Source: Verrucomicrobiota bacterium | Lineage (GTDB): Bacteria; Verrucomicrobiota; Verrucomicrobiia; Chthoniobacterales; UBA10450 | Assembly: GCA_003218475.1 (NCBI GenBank) | Contig: QHNR01000011.1 | Location: 1-42,980 of the forward strand | Direction of reading: 5' to 3' | Length of the DNA stretch: 42,980 nt | Notes under the pieces: model-generated | What the model saw: only the letters and a program-made list of their open reading frames with translations | Databases searched by the model: none | Told to the model about the DNA's origin: nothing | Shown here: piece by piece, positions 1 through 7,212 of the stretch | How positions within the stretch are numbered: position 1 is the stretch's first letter | How the letters are laid out: each line of letters begins with the position of its first letter | Made by a program: the position numbers and the translations under genes

Positions 1-1
1 C

Positions 2-124
2 CTGCTCAGTTTGATGAATCCGTTGTACATCGGAATCGCCATCGTAGCGCTCATTATCATTGCTGTCGTGGTGCGCTTACTCACACGAGGAAAACCCGAA
101 GGAACAAGCAGCATGATCCGCTGA
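2..124 (+). CDS. C-terminal end of an unknown membrane protein (partial)
   Basis: The window opens inside a reading frame that ends at TGA 122-124. The 40 visible residues contain one strongly hydrophobic stretch (NPLYIGIAIVALIIIAVVV), then a short basic tail RLLTRGK and a polar end. This is the pattern of a final transmembrane helix with a cytoplasmic tail. The N-terminus lies outside the window, so no family can be assigned. A palindromic repeat begins 11 bases after the stop. Confidence 0.5.
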   Translation: MLSLMNPLYIGIAIVALIIIAVVVRLLTRGKPEGTSSMIR

Positions 125-135
125 AACGTGCATGT

Positions 136-212
136 TGTAGTGTCCGCTGTCCTCAGCGGATTTGCATTCTCGGTTCGCAGCCTCGGATGCGCTGAGAACA
201 GCGCACTCTACA
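136..212. repeat. Imperfect palindromic repeat, TGTAG family
   Basis: The left arm (136-161) starts TGTAGTGTCCGCTGTCCTC. The right arm (185-212) is its imperfect reverse complement and ends in CACTCTACA. The first 27 bases of the left arm recur exactly at 25347-25373. Size and position just after a stop codon suggest a REP/MITE-like element. No open reading frame of its own is evident. Confidence 0.7.
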
Positions 213-437
213 GTTCCCTGGGTGCCCACTAAGGTGTCGGCGCAGCGCCAAAATTTCTTTGACATGCCCATGGGCGCGGTTAGTTTGCGGGCGCTTTTTG
301 CTGGAACGAGGCGGTCCCATGGTCGTTCAAATTGCAAATTTGACGCGGCTTTGGGACTTTTGAATCTCTGGCACGGAGCGAAACCGGTTTGCCGCTCGGA
401 TTGCCGCGGAGGCGCTGGGTTGGCGAAAAAAGAGCAG
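213..437. other. Leader region upstream of tRNA-Thr and tuf
   Basis: I see no convincing gene here. A weak promoter-like pair lies near its middle: TTGACG at 340-345 and a poor -10 candidate around 362-367, about 70 bases before the tRNA. It could drive the tRNA-Thr/tuf unit, but the -10 match is weak. Confidence 0.3.
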
Positions 438-510
<73 letters not shown>

Positions 511-584
511 CGTTGAAGAACTCACGACCGGCAGTGGAGGAAATTAGAAGAAAAGACGAAGTTTAGTTAACCAGGAGAATTGAA

Positions 585-1734
585 ATGGCTAAGGAAGCTT
601 TTAAACGCGACAAGCCGCACGTGAATGTCGGCACGATCGGGCACGTGGATCACGGCAAGACCACTCTAACAGCGGCCATCACTGTAGTGTTGAACAAAAA
701 GGGCATGGCCGAAGTGCGAGCATATGAATCGATCGATAATGCTCCCGAGGAAAAAGAGCGAGGAATCACCATCAACACGGCGCACGTGGAATATTCGAGC
801 GACAAACGCCACTACGCACACGTCGATCACTGGCGCGGCACAAATGGACGGCGCTATCCTGGTTGTCTCCGCTGCGGACGGGCCGATGCCGCAGACGCGT
901 GAACACATCCTGTTGGCGCGACAGGTTGGAGTCCCTTCCATCGTCGTTTTCCTGAACAAAGTCGACATGGTCGATGATCCCGAGCTTCTCGACCTCGTGG
1001 AAATGGAAGTGCGCGATCTATTGACGCAGTATGAATTTCCAGGCGACAAAATCCCGATTGTCAAAGGCAGCGCGCTCAAGGCGCTGAATGGCGACGCGGA
1101 GGCGGAAAAGCAAGTCCTCGCGCTGGTGGAGGCGATTGACGATTACATCCCTGTGCCCGAGCGGCCTGTTGATCAACCGTTCCTGATGCCGATCGAAGAC
1201 GTGTTCAACATTGAAGGCCGCGGCACCGTTGCCACAGGTCGTGTCGAGCGCGGCGTCCTCAAGAAAATGGGGGAAGTCGAACTGGTCGGTATTCGTCCAA
1301 CGGCGAAGACCGTGGCGACCGATATCGAAATGTTCCGCAAACTTCTCGATGAAGCGCGCGCAGGCGATAACGTCGGCGTTCTGTTGCGTGGATTAAAGAA
1401 GGAGGAGGTAGAGCGCGGCCAGGTTATCGCGAAGCCGGGCTCCATCACGCCGCACAAGAAGTTTAAGGCGGAAGTTTACGTGCTGAGCAAAGAGGAGGGC
1501 GGACGTCACACTCCGTTCTTCAGCAATTACCGGCCACAATTTTATTTCCGCACCACGGATGTTACAGGCACGGTTAAACTTCCTGAAGGCGTAGAAATGG
1601 TCATGCCAGGAGATAACATCTCTATTGAAGTAGAGTTGATCACGCCTATTGCGATGGAAAAGACGATCCGGTTCGCCATTCGTGAGGGTGGCAAAACTGT
1701 CGGTGCTGGTCGCGTGGCCGATATTCTGGATTAA
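585..1734 (+). pseudogene. tuf: Elongation factor Tu, interrupted by a ~35-bp internal deletion and frameshift
   Basis: EF-Tu is the GTPase that delivers aminoacyl-tRNA to the ribosome. The start is ATG 585, with a good Shine-Dalgarno AGGAG at 571-575. The first frame carries the P-loop GHVDHGKT (residues 19-26) and the G2 region [12 protein letters not shown], and stays correct through KRHYAHVD (GAT 825-827). It then runs out of frame to a stop at 902. The normal protein resumes in another frame from ATC at 826 ([14 protein letters not shown]) and continues through NKVD to the C-terminal barrels, ending at TAA 1734. About 11 codons including the DCPGH (G3/switch II) motif are absent. Restoring 35 bases gives 394 codons, the usual EF-Tu length. 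The gene as written cannot make a working GTPase. A second tuf elsewhere, or an assembly error, would explain this. Confidence 0.9.
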
Positions 1735-1740
1735 ATTGTT

Positions 1741-1822
1741 GTCATGTCGAGCGAAGTCGAGACATCTCTAATTTGATGATTCGAGAGATTCTTCGGCTCC
1801 GCTGCGCTTCGCTCAGAATGAC
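1741..1822. repeat. Imperfect palindromic repeat, GTCAT...ATGAC family (copy 1)
   Basis: The left arm begins GTCATGTCGAGCGAAGTCGA. The right arm ends GCTTCGCTCAGAATGAC and is its imperfect reverse complement, with inner arms ATCTCT and AGAGAT. The element starts 6 bases after the tuf stop. Related copies lie at 42258-42343 and 42818-42908. As RNA it would fold into a long hairpin, possibly marking the end of the tuf transcript. Confidence 0.75.
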
Positions 1823-1832
1823 GATTAAGAAT

Positions 1833-1905
1833 ACGCCAGTAACTCAATTGGTAGAGTAGCGGTCTCCAAAACCGCCTGTTGGGGGTTCGAGTCCCTCCTG
1901 GCGTG
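1833..1905 (+). tRNA. tRNA-Trp (anticodon CCA)
   Basis: The acceptor ACGCCAG (1833-1839) pairs with CTGGCGT (1898-1904). The D stem is ACTC/GAGT and the anticodon stem GCGGT/ACCGC. The loop CTCCAAA places CCA at 1866-1868, and the T loop is TTCGAGT. The discriminator is G1905, as expected for Trp. The order tuf, tRNA-Trp, secE, nusG is the common bacterial arrangement. Confidence 0.96.
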
Positions 1906-1918
1906 TGGCTACCGCCGC

Positions 1919-2005
1919 GTTAAAGGGTTGAATTGTTGAAGCTTTAAACCGGACGAAGTGAACTTGCTGCGTGATTGGCCGCTTTAACCCTTCAACGTTT
2001 CAACG
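1919..2005. repeat. Inverted short repeats of the TTTAACG/TTCAACG type before secE
   Basis: GTTAAAGGGTTGAATTGTTG (from 1919) is matched in inverted orientation by a block at 1981-2005 that starts GCTTTAACCCTTCAACGTTT. The same vocabulary reappears before rplK at 2821-2854. The units are roughly 7-8 bases long, like diverged short tandem repeats. The pair could form a long hairpin between tRNA-Trp and secE. Confidence 0.6.
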
Positions 2006-2024
2006 AGTCACGATTTCATTTTAA

Positions 2025-2243
2025 ATGATCACCAGGATTAAGAACTTCTTCGGCGAAGTGAAAGTCGAGCTGCAGAAATGTTCGTGGCCGTGGGACCCGA
2101 AAGAGAAAGGATTTCGCCGTTACAAGGAGCTCATGGACTCAACGCTGGTGGTCGTTATCGCGATGCTGTTACTGGGCGGCTACGTCGCGCTGTTTGACTT
2201 CGTTCTGGTGAACGTTGTGCACTTTTTCACTCGAATACACTGA
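2025..2243 (+). CDS. secE: Preprotein translocase subunit SecE
   Basis: SecE is the small membrane subunit that clamps SecY in the general export channel. The product has 72 residues: a short amphipathic N-terminal part (ITRIKNFFGEVKVELQKCSWP), a charged linker, and one transmembrane helix (about residues 40-66). This is the single-helix form found in most bacteria. nusG starts 2 bases after the stop, so the pair is one transcription unit. No clear Shine-Dalgarno precedes ATG 2025; the sequence before it is the repeat block. Placement upstream of nusG and rplK supports the call strongly. Confidence 0.93.
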   Translation: MITRIKNFFGEVKVELQKCSWPWDPKEKGFRRYKELMDSTLVVVIAMLLLGGYVALFDFVLVNVVHFFTRIH

Positions 2244-2245
2244 TT

Positions 2246-2815
2246 ATGGGACAGACACTCGCAGGGAAAGATCAATGGTACGTCGTGCACGTGCTTTCAG
2301 GGCAGGAGAACAAGGTGCGCGAGAACATCCTCAAGCGCGTTAAAACAGAGGAAATGGGCGACTTGATTTACGATGTGCTCGTTCCGACCGAGCGCGTATC
2401 GGAGATTAAAAAAGGGAAAAAAAGCGAGACGACGCGGAAATTTTTCCCCGGCTATCTGATCGTTAACATGCATTTGCTCGACGAAAATAATCAGCTCGTC
2501 GGACGCACCTGGTATTTCATCAGGGATACACCCGGCGTGATCGGATTTGCCGGGACGAAGGACAAACCGATCCCGATGCGACAGTCCGAAGTGGACAGCA
2601 TGTTGGCGCAAATGAAGGAGCGCGAAGAAAAAGTGAAGCCGAAGGTCAGCTTCGAGGTTGGCGAATCGGTGAAAGTGGCTGACGGCCCCTTCCAAAATCA
2701 GACTGGAATCGTCGAAGAGATTGACCCCGAACGGGGCAAATTGCGCGTGTCCGTCACTATTTTTGGTCGCGCCACTCCTGTGGAACTGGAATATTGGCAG
2801 GTCGAACGCGGCTAA
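2246..2815 (+). CDS. nusG: Transcription termination/antitermination factor NusG
   Basis: NusG binds RNA polymerase, promotes processive elongation and links it to Rho or the ribosome. The 189 residues show the N-terminal NGN domain (WYVVHVLSGQENKVRENI, residues 12-29, and the RKFFPGYLIV segment). The C-terminal KOW domain begins around residue 130 (FEVGESVKVADGPFQNQTG). The length matches the family. The start codon lies just after the secE stop, so translation is probably coupled. rplK follows 46 bases later behind a repeat block. Confidence 0.97.
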   Translation: MGQTLAGKDQWYVVHVLSGQENKVRENILKRVKTEEMGDLIYDVLVPTERVSEIKKGKKSETTRKFFPGYLIVNMHLLDENNQLVGRTWYFIRDTPGVIGFAGTKDKPIPMRQSEVDSMLAQMKEREEKVKPKVSFEVGESVKVADGPFQNQTGIVEEIDPERGKLRVSVTIFGRATPVELEYWQVERG

Positions 2816-2820
2816 AATTC

Positions 2821-2854
2821 CGCTTTAACGTTTCAACAATTCAACGCTTTAACG
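2821..2854. repeat. TTTAACG/TTCAACG short repeats just before rplK
   Basis: CGCTTTAACGTTTCAACAAT and the following bases repeat the vocabulary seen at 1919-2005 (TTTAACG, TTCAAC units). The block fills almost the whole nusG-rplK gap, so rplK has no visible Shine-Dalgarno. Confidence 0.55.
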
Positions 2855-2861
2855 AACTACA

Positions 2862-3287
2862 ATGGCTAAAGAAAAAGTAGCAGAAATAAAACTTCAGATT
2901 CCAGCTGGCCAGGCTAACCCTGCACCGCCAGTGGGTACCGCTCTCGGCCCCCGCGGCGTGAACATCATGGCATTCTGCAAGGAATTTAACGCCGCTACGC
3001 AGAAACAAGCCGGCGACATTCTCCCGGTCGTCATCACCGTTTACAAAGACAAATCCTTCTCGTTTATTACGAAGAGCCCGCCTGCCGCTGTTCTGTTGAA
3101 AAAAGCGGCAAACATCGCCGCTGGTTCGAAAGAGCCAAACAAAACGAAGGTCGGCAAAGTGACGCGCAAACAAGTCATGGACATCGTGAACACGAAACGC
3201 AAAGACCTCAACGCTCACGACGACGAAGCAGGCTTTCGCATCATCGCAGGTACGGCTCGCCAAATGGGCCTTGAGATCGCCGACTAA
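2862..3287 (+). CDS. rplK: 50S ribosomal protein L11
   Basis: L11 binds the GTPase-associated region of 23S rRNA. The product has 141 residues, the usual length. It carries the N-terminal hallmark ([17 protein letters not shown], then [12 protein letters not shown]) and a C-terminal rRNA-binding domain ending in [10 protein letters not shown]. The start is the ATG giving MAKEKV. The expected partner rplA is not next to it: a 9.7-kb accessory block follows, and rplA resumes at 13006 with its own promoter-like sequence. Confidence 0.97.
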   Translation: MAKEKVAEIKLQIPAGQANPAPPVGTALGPRGVNIMAFCKEFNAATQKQAGDILPVVITVYKDKSFSFITKSPPAAVLLKKAANIAAGSKEPNKTKVGKVTRKQVMDIVNTKRKDLNAHDDEAGFRIIAGTARQMGLEIAD

Positions 3288-3302
3288 GGTAGACATCAAC
3301 CG

Positions 3303-3348
3303 CGAATAACGCGGATTTCACGGATTCGGAGCGGCCGCCGCGGCGACC
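3303..3348. repeat. Intergenic repeat fragment with a GC palindrome
   Basis: Just after rplK lies GCGAATAACGCGGATTTCAC followed by a GGATT unit, a heptad-like sequence. It is followed by the near-palindrome GGCCGCCGCGGCGACC (3333-3348). The palindrome core GCCGCGGCGA recurs at 27218-27231 and 30203-30218. This marks the left edge of the accessory block. Confidence 0.5.
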
Positions 3349-3435
3349 TGGTTTTAGTTGCCAGTCGAAACGATCTTACCTCAGCAGGCGATCGATGTCT
3401 TGTTTATGAGCGGGAGAAATCTCGGGGAGGAAGAG

Positions 3436-3464
3436 TCGACATTTTTTTATCCTATTTGTAAAAT
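3436..3464 (+). promoter_or_regulatory. Sigma-70-like promoter abutting the 3471 gene
   Basis: TCGACA (3436-3441), a 17-base spacer, then TAAAAT (3459-3464). Only 6 bases separate the -10 box from GTG 3471, so the predicted transcript starts at or near the start codon (leaderless). Confidence 0.6.
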
Positions 3465-3470
3465 TCGCAC

Positions 3471-4493
3471 GTGTTGCCACGTTCTCCATCTTTCTATACG
3501 TTGTACAAACAGGGTCGATTTCGCAGGCGTGCTGTGACTGAAGCCGATCTACACGAGGCTATTGAACAGAAAGAACGTTTCGCAGTAGCAATATTAGCTT
3601 TCGTTCTGCAATACGACGAAGAATTCGGTAGTGGGTCCAAACTGACCCACTACCAAGAATTCCAGAAGACCTTCGTTGAGAAAATTTGCAACGTTACATC
3701 AACCGAAAGGATTGCAATTTTCGTCGAGATCGATGGGTGTGGCGATCTCGAGTTAAGAATCGGCAAACAATCGTATTTCTTCGAATTTAAACTTGGAGAT
3801 CCGAACGACGTTCTCAAAGAGAAGCGAAAGAAAGAAAACCTGAACGAAGAAGAGATCTTCTTGCGCGAAGGAGGATATGGCTACGGCATCCAGCAAAGAT
3901 GCCTGACATGTGGAACAGCTGGAAATTACATTGTCCTCGGGAGCAAACGGTTCGATGTGAAAAGAAATTCTCCGAGTTTGGTATGTTTTTCTAAAACATG
4001 GAGCGACATTTACGACTGCGATGGCAAATCGGATCTAGCAAAAGATCTTTTCAGATCCCTCGGGTCTTTGAAGATTGAACCATTTACTCATATGATCACC
4101 AAAGAATATCGGGTTGCTAAATCAGCAACAGACGCAGCAAAGCTTCATGCAGTGTTGGAAGAGGTGGCAAAGATTTTCGATTTCAAGGGATTTAAATGGG
4201 AAGTCGAGCCTGATGGAAGTGGCATTGGCATAAATTTCTCGAAGAAGGGTTTAAACGGCTGGTGCGGGTATGGCTACGAGTCCACGAAGCCAGCCATTTG
4301 CTTTTATTGCAAAGATACCAAAGGCGCCAAGAGCATTGAGTCTCGACTGCGCAAGAAATTCCCCAATAGCAAGTCGCTAAGGATTGATTCGGGTACGGTG
4401 CCGGAAATCACTCAAGAAGACGATTCCCTGACTGATCAGGATTGGTTCGACTCTGTCTTTGAGTCGATCTTTCTGAGGCCGCAGCAAACATAA
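3471..4493 (+). CDS. Unknown protein with a PD-(D/E)XK-nuclease-like motif
   Basis: The 340 residues match no family I can name with certainty. Around residues 92-110 the sequence runs GDLELRIGKQSYFFEFKLGD: an acidic residue, a gap, then E-x-K. This is the layout of PD-(D/E)XK nucleases such as restriction enzymes and PDDEXK_4-type proteins. A C-x-x-C pair (QRCLTCG) and a glycine-rich GYGYG segment follow. The C-terminal third (about 215-340) looks like a separate globular domain ending in an acidic, aromatic tail. The start is GTG 3471, chosen from the promoter only 6 bases upstream. The gene is visibly AT-richer than its neighbours and stands alone at the edge of the rplK-rplA insertion, suggesting horizontal acquisition. 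A defence or DNA-processing role is inference only. Confidence 0.6.
   Translation: MLPRSPSFYTLYKQGRFRRRAVTEADLHEAIEQKERFAVAILAFVLQYDEEFGSGSKLTHYQEFQKTFVEKICNVTSTERIAIFVEIDGCGDLELRIGKQSYFFEFKLGDPNDVLKEKRKKENLNEEEIFLREGGYGYGIQQRCLTCGTAGNYIVLGSKRFDVKRNSPSLVCFSKTWSDIYDCDGKSDLAKDLFRSLGSLKIEPFTHMITKEYRVAKSATDAAKLHAVLEEVAKIFDFKGFKWEVEPDGSGIGINFSKKGLNGWCGYGYESTKPAICFYCKDTKGAKSIESRLRKKFPNSKSLRIDSGTVPEITQEDDSLTDQDWFDSVFESIFLRPQQT
3621..3662. repeat. Strong intragenic inverted repeat
   Basis: GGTAGTGGGTC (3627-3637) and GACCCACTACC (3644-3654) are perfect 11-base inverted repeats around the loop CAAACT. GAATTC flanks both sides (3621-3626 and 3657-3662), extending the fold with a two-base bulge. It lies inside the coding frame about 150 bases from the start. 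Confidence 0.8.
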
Positions 4494-4534
4494 TCGCGTA
4501 GAGCTTATGTGTTGTCGATTCGGTTCTGAACCGC

Positions 4535-6193
4535 TTATGGGAGGTTCTTAGCTAGTCCCAAATACTCCCACCGCTGCAACGCGATCGGCACGTTGCCATT
4601 TTTCCAAAGGAAATCGTGGAATGCGCGGAGATTAAATTTGTCGCCTTGTTGCATACGCGCGTCGGCGAGAAATTTTAGGATTTGCAACTTTCCGATCTGG
4701 TACGTAATGGCCTGCCCGGGGCCGGTGGTAAACGCGATTGCTTCCTGGCGCGCGGTCTGTTCATCCATTGGGACTTTCTTCTGAAAATATTTGGCAGCTT
4801 GTTCGAGCGTGAATTCGCCGAGCGCGAGTTTCACGTCCACTTCCACCCGCAGCGCGCGCAGTCGCATGAAATTGTAAATAATCTCGCGAGTGTGCGGGCT
4901 GTCGTCGAACAAGCCGGCCTGCAGCATCATTTCTTCGGCGTAAAAGCCAATCCCTTCGTTCGCGCCGGAATCATAGTAATGCCGTCGAATGGGGTCTTCG
5001 TGTTTCCACGAGAGACAAAGCTGAAAATAATGACCGGGAATTCCTTCATGAACGGTGATGGGCCGCGGATCCATCGCCGTCGCTCGCCAGAAGTAGCCAA
5101 GTTTTTCTGACGGCTCAGGTACGTAGCGGATGCAATTCTCTTTCAACCGCGACGGCGACGTGAAGTCGTCGTTCTCAGTAAAGCCGAGAGCGCGCAAGTA
5201 TTCCGGAGTCGGTCGAAGCGTGTAATGCTGGACCCAATCCGGAACGGTGAGGATGTCGCGCTGCTCGAGAAATTTCCGGATTTGAAGCTCTTTCTCAGCT
5301 GCGTCTTTGATCCAGCCATTGATGTCACTTGCAATCTTGAGCGGCGGCACATCTGTCTTCCGGTTCTTCTCAAACGTTTCAAACGCGACGGCTCGATTCC
5401 ATTCCTGCCGTCCCATTGCCAGCAGTTCCTCCGGCGCGAACGGTATCAGTGCGACATTTCGCAAAAACCAGACGTACGCGTCGCGACCGAGCGCTGTTTG
5501 CTGCGGAAGCTTCGGCAGGTTTTCTTTGAGCTGCCGCTGAAATTTCTCCAGCGCATCGGCTGCTTGTTCGCAAGCGCTGTTTAGATTTTCCGGGTTCGGA
5601 GTCGTGGATTTTATGAGTGCGCTCGACATTTTGCGGAGACGCTCGCGAATGCCGTCGAGGTTCTGGATCGCGACGCTTGCAAACGGCGCCGGCGGATTCT
5701 CGAGGTTCTCCGAGCCTTGCTGCAGGATCGACGGAATATTCTCGACTCGCGTGAGAATCTCGCGACTCCGTGCTTCCCCGTAAGGCGCGGGAATGGTAAG
5801 CGTTTCCGCCAGCGCGGTAAGCGTCTGCTCAACGTAAAAATTCGGATCGCGTTTCCAGCGCGGATTTACGTCGAGTTCCCAACGAACCCGTGACAGCGCA
5901 GAGCCGATCAACTTGTAATCGACCTGATGTGGAATCGGCCAGCCGTTCGGATCAATCTTCTTCCAACGCGCTTCGAATTGTTCGAGGCCCTTGTGTCGGC
6001 TGTCGATGCTCGCTCGCGACCAATCGCGAGTGCCGCTTGGCCGCTCCATTCGGTTAACATCATCACCTGTGAACGGCGCATATTTCGCGCGCCATGTCCA
6101 GAAGTCGTCGGCCAGCTTTTCGAGTGATTCAGCGGCGGCAATGTTCGCGACACAAATCGCGACTAACGCGGTCAGGGCGAGGCGCGGTTTCAT
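4535..6193 (-). CDS. Exported DUF885-family metallopeptidase-like protein
   Basis: The product has 552 residues. The start is the ATG at 6193, which opens directly on a signal peptide (MKPRLALTALVAICVANIAAA) and overlaps the upstream stop by 4 bases; a longer upstream frame would bury the signal. The DUF885 family is related to zinc peptidases. The hallmark HEGIPGH lies at residues 382-388, and a second acidic motif ANEGIGFYAEE near 411-421 could supply the third zinc ligand. The location should be periplasmic or outer-membrane-side. It is the last gene of a three-gene minus-strand operon of exported proteins and probably takes part in peptide breakdown. The substrate is unknown. Confidence 0.85.
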   Translation of the reverse strand: MKPRLALTALVAICVANIAAAESLEKLADDFWTWRAKYAPFTGDDVNRMERPSGTRDWSRASIDSRHKGLEQFEARWKKIDPNGWPIPHQVDYKLIGSALSRVRWELDVNPRWKRDPNFYVEQTLTALAETLTIPAPYGEARSREILTRVENIPSILQQGSENLENPPAPFASVAIQNLDGIRERLRKMSSALIKSTTPNPENLNSACEQAADALEKFQRQLKENLPKLPQQTALGRDAYVWFLRNVALIPFAPEELLAMGRQEWNRAVAFETFEKNRKTDVPPLKIASDINGWIKDAAEKELQIRKFLEQRDILTVPDWVQHYTLRPTPEYLRALGFTENDDFTSPSRLKENCIRYVPEPSEKLGYFWRATAMDPRPITVHEGIPGHYFQLCLSWKHEDPIRRHYYDSGANEGIGFYAEEMMLQAGLFDDSPHTREIIYNFMRLRALRVEVDVKLALGEFTLEQAAKYFQKKVPMDEQTARQEAIAFTTGPGQAITYQIGKLQILKFLADARMQQGDKFNLRAFHDFLWKNGNVPIALQRWEYLGLAKNLP

Positions 6194-7212
6194 TCTTCGC
6201 TGTCCGACGTGCGCCGAAGCGTGATGACGACGGGATCTTTGCCCGGGCGGTACATCGAGAATCCGTAGCAAATCGCGGCGGATTTTTCGCGCGCATAGCG
6301 AATGTGGTTGAGCTTGTCACCCCAGCGTTCGATGTACGAGCAGTTTGCTGTTTTCTCACTGCCGGGGATCGGGACGTAACGATTTTCGGTGAATGTAAGA
6401 AACGCGCTCTCGCCGGGCAACGGAAAGGGCGTTGCCCAATTTGGCGAAAGCCGGACGAAGCGCTTTCGCGGCAGATCCAGCGCAAACACTGTTGTTCCAT
6501 CGCTGCTGTTGAGATGCAGATCAAAGAACGCGAGACGCAGCGTGCCGTCGAACAGAAACCGGCGTTCCGGATTCTGACTATCATGCAAAATTCCGTACGC
6601 GCCTTCGAAGCCCTCAAGATCGCCAAACGGCGTGTCGGTTCCGGATTTCAGGTGGCGCAGTAAATAATGCGCGCCGTGACCGGGCATATTCACCTGATCG
6701 GCCTCATCGTTTGGATCTTCACGCAGCACGAGCTCAAACGCGCCATCCGGCGATTTATAGGTTGGCGTCGGCGTCGCCGATTCGTTAGGGGACTCGCTGG
6801 ATTCGGGAGAAGCACCGGGCGGAGGTGAATTTGTCGCTTCAGGCTCGACATTTGTGAAATACGGCGACGTCTTTGCGTCGGTGTACCACGGCGGCGCCGC
6901 ATCGAGCTTTTTCAGTCCTTCGCCGCGCGGTTTGATCATCCAGTACTCGACGATTTTGTGCGGCTTTTCCCTCGTGAATACAATCGTTTGGCCGCTCGAA
7001 TCGAAAATCGGCGCAACGTCCTGACCGGAGTTATCATTCGTCAGTTGCCGCAGTAGCTTTCCGTCTTCGCGATAGAGATACAGATGGGAGTAACTGATTC
7101 CCTCCGCTTGGAGATACCGAATGGCAATTACGATTTCCGAATCGCCCCGCGCGATCGTCACCAGGAGCGAAAATACTCCGGCGACAGCCAATATTCGAAG
7201 GGTCGGGCGCAT
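6190..7212 (-). CDS. Exported TolB/WD40-like beta-propeller protein
   Basis: The 340 residues start with a signal peptide (MRPTLRILAVAGVFSLLVTIARG). Blade-like repeats follow, such as SHLYLYREDGKLLRQLT followed by PIFDSSGQTIVFTRE. These match the S/T-x-L-Y/W-hydrophobic pattern of TolB/PD40 propellers. A low-complexity Pro/Ser/Glu linker occupies about 124-149. The start overlaps the preceding hydrolase stop (TGATG) and the stop overlaps the DUF885 start (ATGA), so all three genes look translationally coupled. Such propellers often bind peptides or accompany exported peptidases. The specific role is unknown. Confidence 0.7.
   Translation of the reverse strand: MRPTLRILAVAGVFSLLVTIARGDSEIVIAIRYLQAEGISYSHLYLYREDGKLLRQLTNDNSGQDVAPIFDSSGQTIVFTREKPHKIVEYWMIKPRGEGLKKLDAAPPWYTDAKTSPYFTNVEPEATNSPPPGASPESSESPNESATPTPTYKSPDGAFELVLREDPNDEADQVNMPGHGAHYLLRHLKSGTDTPFGDLEGFEGAYGILHDSQNPERRFLFDGTLRLAFFDLHLNSSDGTTVFALDLPRKRFVRLSPNWATPFPLPGESAFLTFTENRYVPIPGSEKTANCSYIERWGDKLNHIRYAREKSAAICYGFSMYRPGKDPVVITLRRTSDSEE

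Noticed and set aside
724-825. A plus-strand start at 724 that would extend the second tuf frame upstream.
   Set aside because: The sequence before ITGAAQMDG in that frame is meaningless; it is the shadow of the first tuf frame.
666-1079. Long minus-strand frames opposite tuf, rpoB and rpoC.
   Set aside because: They are antisense shadows of highly conserved plus-strand genes and show no protein-like features.
3376-3470. A minus-strand frame ending at 3376-3378 reads KKCRLFLPEISPAHKQDIDRLLR, like the end of a real protein.
   Set aside because: It is too short, has no start, runs into the promoter of the 3471 gene, and I cannot match it to a family. A gene remnant is possible but unsupported.
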